A DNA stretch of 7,291 nt from Actinomycetes bacterium (GTDB lineage Bacteria; Actinomycetota; Actinomycetes; Actinomycetales; Dermatophilaceae), in the NCBI GenBank assembly GCA_023451855.1, contig JAEXXY010000139.1:1-7291 (forward strand). Direction: 5' to 3'. A program made the position numbers and the translations under genes. The notes beneath the pieces were generated by a model. That model saw nothing but the letters and a program-made list of their open reading frames with translations. It was not told where the DNA came from and ran no database searches. Of this stretch, positions 3,679 to 7,291 are shown in pieces; position 1 is the first letter of the stretch; each line of letters opens with the position of its first letter.

Positions 3679-5568
3679 GTGAGCGACACGACGAAGCAGG
3701 CGCCCTCGCCCGCCGACGTGGCCTCGATGGCCCGTCACCGTCCGACGCCGTCCTCCCCGGCGCGGCCCAGCGAACCCGGCGCCTCCGCGCCCGTCGCCCC
3801 GGCCGTTCCGGCGCAGGAGGTCACCGGCGCCCAGGCGCTCGTACTCTCCCTCGAGGCCATCGGCGCCGACACGGTCTTCGGCATCCCCGGCGGGGCGATC
3901 CTGCCCGCGTACGACCCGATGCTCGACTCCGACAAGGTGCGCCACATCCTCGTGCGCCACGAGCAGGGTGCCGGCCACGCGGCCGAGGGCTACGCCGCTG
4001 CCACCGGCAGGGTCGGGGTCTGCATGGCGACCTCCGGGCCGGGCGCCACCAACCTCGTGACGCCGATCGCCGACGCGCACATGGACTCGGTGCCGATCGT
4101 CGCCATCACCGGCCAGGTCGCGAGCGCTGCCATCGGCACCGACGCCTTCCAGGAGGCCGACATCCGCGGCATCACGATGCCGATCACCAAGCACAACTAC
4201 CTCGTCACCGACGCGGCGAAGATCCCGCAGGCGATCGCCGAGGCCTTCCACGTGGCCTCGACCGGCCGACCCGGCCCGGTGCTCGTCGACATCAGCAAGG
4301 ACGCCCTACAGGCGAGGACGACCTTCACGTGGCCGCCGCCGATCGACCTGCCCGGCTACCGGCCCGTCCTGCGGCCGCACGGCAAGCAGATCCGCGAGGC
4401 CGCCCGCCTCATCGCCCAGGCCAAGCGCCCGATCTTCTACGTCGGCGGCGGCGTCGTGCGGGCCAAGGCGAGCGAGCAGCTGCGCCGCCTCGTCGAGCTG
4501 ACGCAGATCCCGGTCACCACGACCCTCATGGCCCGCGGCACCGTGCCCGACAGCGAGCCGCTCAACCTCGGCATGCCCGGCATGCACGGCACGGTGGCGG
4601 CAGTGACCGGCCTGCAGAAGTCCGACCTCATCATCGCGCTCGGCGCCCGCTTCGACGACCGCGTCACCGGCCAGCTGTCGACCTTCGCCCCCGACGCCAA
4701 GGTCATCCACGCCGACATCGACCCGGCCGAGATCAGCAAGAACCGCATCGCCGACGTGCCGATCGTCGGCGACGTGGGCGAGGTCATCGACGACCTCATC
4801 GCGCAGATCACCCTGGACCGTGCCACGGCCGAGCCCGCCTCGGACGCCTGGGACTACGCCGACTGGCGCGAGCGCGTCGCCGGGTGGAAGTCGACCTTCC
4901 CGCTGGGCTGGACCGACAGCGAGGACGGCACGCTCTCGCCCCAGTACGTCATCGAGCGCATCGGCGCCCTGACCGGCCCCGACGCCACGTACGTCGCCGG
5001 CGTCGGGCAGCACCAGATGTGGGCCGCGCAGTTCGTCCAGTACGAGCGCCCGAACGCCTGGATCAACTCCGGTGGCCTGGGCACCATGGGCTTCTCGGTG
5101 CCGGCGGCCATGGGCGCCAAGGTCGCCGAGCCGGAGCGCACCGTGTGGGCCATCGACGGCGACGGCTGCTTCCAGATGACCAACCAGGAGCTCGCGACCT
5201 CCGTCATCAACAACATCCCGATCAAGGTGACCGTCATCAACAACAGCAGCCTCGGCAAGGTGCGCCAGTGGCAGACGCAGTACAACGACGAGCGCTACTC
5301 CAACACCAACCTCCAGCCGCTGGAGCAGCGCGTGCCCGACTTCGTCAAGCTCGCCGACGCCTACGGCTGCCTCGGCCTGCGCGCCGAGACCCCCGAGGAG
5401 GTCGACGCCGTCATCAAGCAGGCCCTCGAGACCAACGACCGCCCCGTCGTCATCGACTTCATCGTCCACCGCGACGCCATGGTGTGGCCGATGGTCCCCG
5501 CCGGCGTCAGCAACGACATGATCCAGGCCGCACGCCACGAGGCGCCGGTCTGGGAGCGAGAGGACTGA
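3679..5568 (+). CDS. ilvB: Acetolactate (acetohydroxyacid) synthase, large catalytic subunit
   Basis: A 629-residue thiamine-diphosphate enzyme. It condenses two pyruvates to 2-acetolactate, or pyruvate with 2-ketobutyrate to 2-aceto-2-hydroxybutyrate, the committed step of Val/Leu/Ile synthesis. Residues 1-46 are a Ser/Pro/Ala-rich extension, as common in actinobacteria. The pyrimidine-binding domain (about 48-210) has F67-G-I-P-G-G, catalytic E95 in R-H-E-Q-G-A-G-H-A-A-E-G, and I152-G-T-D-A-F-Q-E. The central FAD-binding domain (about 235-375) has G322-A-R-F-D-D-R-V-T-G. The C-terminal domain has the diphosphate motif G494-D-G ending in N521-N. W531 matches the conserved herbicide-site tryptophan, while Ala occupies positions 148 and 608. 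The GTG start has AAGGAAGAG upstream. A later ATG at 3727 lacks such support. The gene is first in the operon, behind the attenuator, and seven bases from ilvN. Confidence 0.98.
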   Translation: MSDTTKQAPSPADVASMARHRPTPSSPARPSEPGASAPVAPAVPAQEVTGAQALVLSLEAIGADTVFGIPGGAILPAYDPMLDSDKVRHILVRHEQGAGHAAEGYAAATGRVGVCMATSGPGATNLVTPIADAHMDSVPIVAITGQVASAAIGTDAFQEADIRGITMPITKHNYLVTDAAKIPQAIAEAFHVASTGRPGPVLVDISKDALQARTTFTWPPPIDLPGYRPVLRPHGKQIREAARLIAQAKRPIFYVGGGVVRAKASEQLRRLVELTQIPVTTTLMARGTVPDSEPLNLGMPGMHGTVAAVTGLQKSDLIIALGARFDDRVTGQLSTFAPDAKVIHADIDPAEISKNRIADVPIVGDVGEVIDDLIAQITLDRATAEPASDAWDYADWRERVAGWKSTFPLGWTDSEDGTLSPQYVIERIGALTGPDATYVAGVGQHQMWAAQFVQYERPNAWINSGGLGTMGFSVPAAMGAKVAEPERTVWAIDGDGCFQMTNQELATSVINNIPIKVTVINNSSLGKVRQWQTQYNDERYSNTNLQPLEQRVPDFVKLADAYGCLGLRAETPEEVDAVIKQALETNDRPVVIDFIVHRDAMVWPMVPAGVSNDMIQAARHEAPVWERED

Positions 5569-5575
5569 GCCGAGC

Positions 5576-6088
5576 ATGAGCAAGCACACGCTGTCCGTGC
5601 TCGTCGAGAACAAGCCCGGCGTCCTGACGCGCGTCGCGGCCCTGTTCTCCCGGCGCGGCTTCAACATCGACTCCCTGGCCGTCGGCCCGACCGAGATCCC
5701 CGAGATCTCGCGGATGACCGTCGTCGTCGAGGTCGAGGGCGCGGCCCTCGAGCAGGTGACCAAGCAGCTGAACAAGCTCATCGAGGTGCTCAAGGTCGTC
5801 GAGCTCGACCCCACCGCCTCCGTCCAGCGCGAGATCATCCTCGTCAAGGTCCGCGCCGACGCCGCCACCCGCAGCCAGATCGTCGACACGATCCACCTGT
5901 TCAAGGCCAAGGTCGTCGACGTCACGACCGACGCCGTCGTCGTCGAGGCGACCGGCAACTCCGACAAGCTCCGCGCCCTGCTGGACGTCCTCGAGCCGTT
6001 CGGCATCAAGGAGCTCGTCCAGTCCGGGATGGTCGCCGTCGGACGCGGCGGCCGCTCGATCACCGACCGCAGCCTGCGCAGCGCCTGA
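5576..6088 (+). CDS. ilvN: Acetolactate synthase, small regulatory subunit
   Basis: A 170-residue regulatory partner of IlvB that raises catalytic activity and confers valine feedback inhibition. Residues 3-78 form the ACT domain (L6-S-V-L-V-E-N-K-P-G-V-L). N12, G15 and N30 align with E. coli IlvH N11, G14 and N29, positions where substitutions cause valine resistance, so the effector site looks intact. Residues about 85-160 form the C-terminal small-subunit domain (R84-E-I-I-L-V-K-V, then E134-P-F-G-I-K-E-L-V-Q-S-G near its end). The length matches bacterial IlvN/IlvH. The ATG lies seven bases after the ilvB stop codon. AGGA at 5561-5564, inside the end of ilvB, is the likely ribosome binding site, pointing to coupled translation and matched subunit output. 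Confidence 0.98.
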   Translation: MSKHTLSVLVENKPGVLTRVAALFSRRGFNIDSLAVGPTEIPEISRMTVVVEVEGAALEQVTKQLNKLIEVLKVVELDPTASVQREIILVKVRADAATRSQIVDTIHLFKAKVVDVTTDAVVVEATGNSDKLRALLDVLEPFGIKELVQSGMVAVGRGGRSITDRSLRSA

Positions 6089-6142
6089 GAGACCCACCAG
6101 ACCACCAGCACACCGCACACCCAGCAGAAGGAGAAGGCCACC
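6089..6142 (+). promoter_or_regulatory. ilvN-ilvC spacer with strong ribosome binding site
   Basis: A 54-base spacer, C/A-rich with repeated ACC and CAC steps, and probably single-stranded in the mRNA. It ends in AGAAGGAGAA (6126-6135), a near-ideal Shine-Dalgarno sequence about nine bases before the ilvC ATG. I see no terminator or promoter, so ilvC is likely co-transcribed with ilvBN but translated independently and strongly. Confidence 0.6.
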
Positions 6143-7171
6143 ATGGCCGAGATGTTCTACGACGACGACGCCGACCTGTCCGTGATCCAGGGCAAGAAGG
6201 TCGCCGTCATCGGCTACGGCAGCCAGGGCCACGCCCACGCGCTCAACCTGCGCGACTCCGGCGTCGACGTCCGTGTCGGCCTCGCCGAGGGCAGCAAGAG
6301 CCGGGCCAAGGCCGAGGCCGAGGGCCTGCCGGTCAGCTCCGTGGCCGACGCCGTCAAGGAGGCCGACCTCGTCGTCATCCTGACGCCCGACCAGGTGCAG
6401 CGGACGGTCTACGCCAACGACATCAAGCCCAACCTCAAGGACGGCGCCGCGCTGCTCTTCGGCCACGGCTTCAACATCCGCTTCGGCTACATCAAGCCCG
6501 AGGCCGACGCCGACGTCCTCATGGTCGCCCCGAAGGGTCCCGGCCACATCGTGCGCCGCGAGTTCGTCGACGGCCGTGGCGTGCCCGTGCTCCTCGCCGT
6601 GGAGCAGGACGCCTCCGGCACGGCGTGGGACCTCGCCAAGGCCTACGGCAAGGCGATCGGCGGCCTGCGCGCCGGCGGCATCAAGACGACCTTCACCGAG
6701 GAGACCGAGACCGACCTGTTCGGTGAGCAGGCCGTGCTCTGCGGTGGCGCGAGCCAGCTCGTCCAGTACGGCTTCGAGACCCTCGTCGAGGCCGGGTACC
6801 AGCCCGAGGTCGCCTACTTCGAGTGCCTCCACGAGCTCAAGCTCATCGTCGACCTCATGATCGAGGGCGGCATCGCCAAGCAGCGCTGGTCGGTCTCCGA
6901 CACGGCCGAGTACGGCGACTACGTGTCGGGCCCGCGCGTCATCGACCCGCACGTCAAGGACAACATGAGGGCCGTCCTCGGCGACATCCAGAACGGTGCG
7001 TTCGCCAAGCGGTTCATCGACGACCAGGACGCCGGTGCCCCGGAGTTCAAGGCCTTGCGCGAGAAGGGTGCCCAGCACCCGATCGAGGCCACCGGTCGCG
7101 AGCTGCGCAAGCTCATGGCGTGGGTCAAGCAGACCGACTCCGACTACACCGAGGGCAGCGCCGCGCGCTGA
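6143..7171 (+). CDS. ilvC: Ketol-acid reductoisomerase (class I)
   Basis: A 342-residue enzyme that converts 2-acetolactate to 2,3-dihydroxyisovalerate (and the C6 homologue for isoleucine) by Mg-dependent alkyl migration and NADPH reduction. The N-terminal Rossmann domain has G24-Y-G-S-Q-G-H-A-H-A. The following loop (G46-L-A-E-G-S-K-S-R) keeps S51 and S53, which usually contact the NADPH 2'-phosphate, so NADPH preference is likely. Catalytic H108 lies in F-G-H-G-F-N, and K131 in A-P-K-G-P-G-H. The C-terminal knotted helical domain supplies the metal ligands D191, E195, E227 and E231, and S252 for substrate. The length fits the short class I form. It is the last gene before the 7195-7231 hairpin. 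ilvD and serA are not in the window. Confidence 0.98.
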   Translation: MAEMFYDDDADLSVIQGKKVAVIGYGSQGHAHALNLRDSGVDVRVGLAEGSKSRAKAEAEGLPVSSVADAVKEADLVVILTPDQVQRTVYANDIKPNLKDGAALLFGHGFNIRFGYIKPEADADVLMVAPKGPGHIVRREFVDGRGVPVLLAVEQDASGTAWDLAKAYGKAIGGLRAGGIKTTFTEETETDLFGEQAVLCGGASQLVQYGFETLVEAGYQPEVAYFECLHELKLIVDLMIEGGIAKQRWSVSDTAEYGDYVSGPRVIDPHVKDNMRAVLGDIQNGAFAKRFIDDQDAGAPEFKALREKGAQHPIEATGRELRKLMAWVKQTDSDYTEGSAAR

Positions 7172-7194
7172 CGCGAACCATCCCTGCCGGACCA

Positions 7195-7231
7195 GACGGT
7201 CGGCCGCCCGTTCGTGGGGCGGCCGGCCGTC
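7195..7231 (+). terminator. Hairpin terminator after ilvC
   Basis: GACGGTC plus GGCCGCCC (7195-7209) pair with GGGCGGCC plus GGCCGTC (7217-7231). This gives a continuous 15-bp stem with a single G-T wobble and a 7-base loop, starting 24 bases after the ilvC stop codon. No T-tract follows, as is common for actinobacterial terminators. It most likely ends the ilvBNC transcript or stabilises its 3' end. Confidence 0.7.
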
Positions 7232-7291
7232 GCCGTCCCGCCTCGCGTCGTGGGGCCGGCGCTGGGACGCGTTGGGCCGACGGGTCAGCGG
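7232..7291. other. GC-rich tail, no gene recognised
   Basis: Sixty GC-rich bases after the ilvC terminator. I see no start codon with a ribosome binding site, no RNA gene and no clear repeat. The next gene lies beyond the window. Confidence 0.4.

Noticed and set aside
3474..5579. A 701-codon plus-strand frame overlapping ilvB in another frame
   Set aside because: The translation is Arg/Pro/Ala/His-rich, typical of a frame-shifted reading of a GC-rich gene. It also crosses the attenuator hairpins.
6089..6142. A separate promoter for ilvC
   Set aside because: ilvC has its own promoter in some actinobacteria, but this spacer is C/A-rich and shows no -35 or -10 pattern.
4306..6144. A 612-codon open frame on the minus strand opposite ilvB and ilvN
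   Set aside because: It lies antisense to two unmistakable genes, and its translation is low-complexity (Val/Gly/Asp/Leu-rich) with no domain. Long shadow frames are expected in GC-rich DNA.
5507..7078. A 523-codon open frame on the minus strand opposite ilvN and ilvC
   Set aside because: Same reason: a repetitive Asp/Val/Gly/Leu translation with no recognisable domain, fully antisense to conserved genes.

Overview
The window looks like chromosomal DNA of a high-GC actinobacterium. Third codon positions are almost all G or C, an actinobacterial-type ilvB-ilvN-ilvC cluster is present, and the proteins read like those of Micrococcales. A group near Intrasporangiaceae is a guess from general resemblance, not from a search. 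No mobile element, CRISPR array, tRNA or rRNA was seen.

Layout. (1) Positions 69-866 (minus) encode an AraC-family regulator. It is divergent from a phytanoyl-CoA dioxygenase-family (PhyH) Fe(II)/2-oxoglutarate oxygenase at 1008-1841 (plus). The 141-base gap between them holds a widely spaced 8-bp inverted repeat and two compact perfect palindromes just before the oxygenase ribosome binding site, so this is probably a regulator-target pair of unknown substrate. (2) Positions 1856-3305 (minus) hold a compact two-gene unit, a tandem-GNAT acetyltransferase followed by a SRPBCC/START-like protein, convergent with the oxygenase. (3) Positions 3306-3678 form a non-coding region ahead of ilvB. It carries a candidate promoter, an eight-codon leader peptide (M-A-R-L-L-V-L-P) and a tandem hairpin system ending in a strong terminator with seven T residues. 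This is a transcription attenuator. (4) Positions 3679-7171 encode acetohydroxyacid synthase large and small subunits (ilvB, ilvN) and ketol-acid reductoisomerase (ilvC), followed by a 15-bp hairpin terminator without a T-tract.

How the genes work together. IlvB and IlvN form the regulated enzyme committing pyruvate and 2-ketobutyrate to valine, leucine and isoleucine, and IlvC does the next step. The IlvN valine-site residues are intact, so control is likely at two levels: allosteric feedback on the enzyme, and attenuation sensed through Leu/Val codons of the leader peptide. The genes left of 3305 have no evident link to the ilv operon.

I see no clearly new multi-gene system. The most informative items are the ilvB attenuator, with its fine geometry and possibly leaderless leader peptide, and the operator-like repeats between the AraC regulator and the oxygenase.
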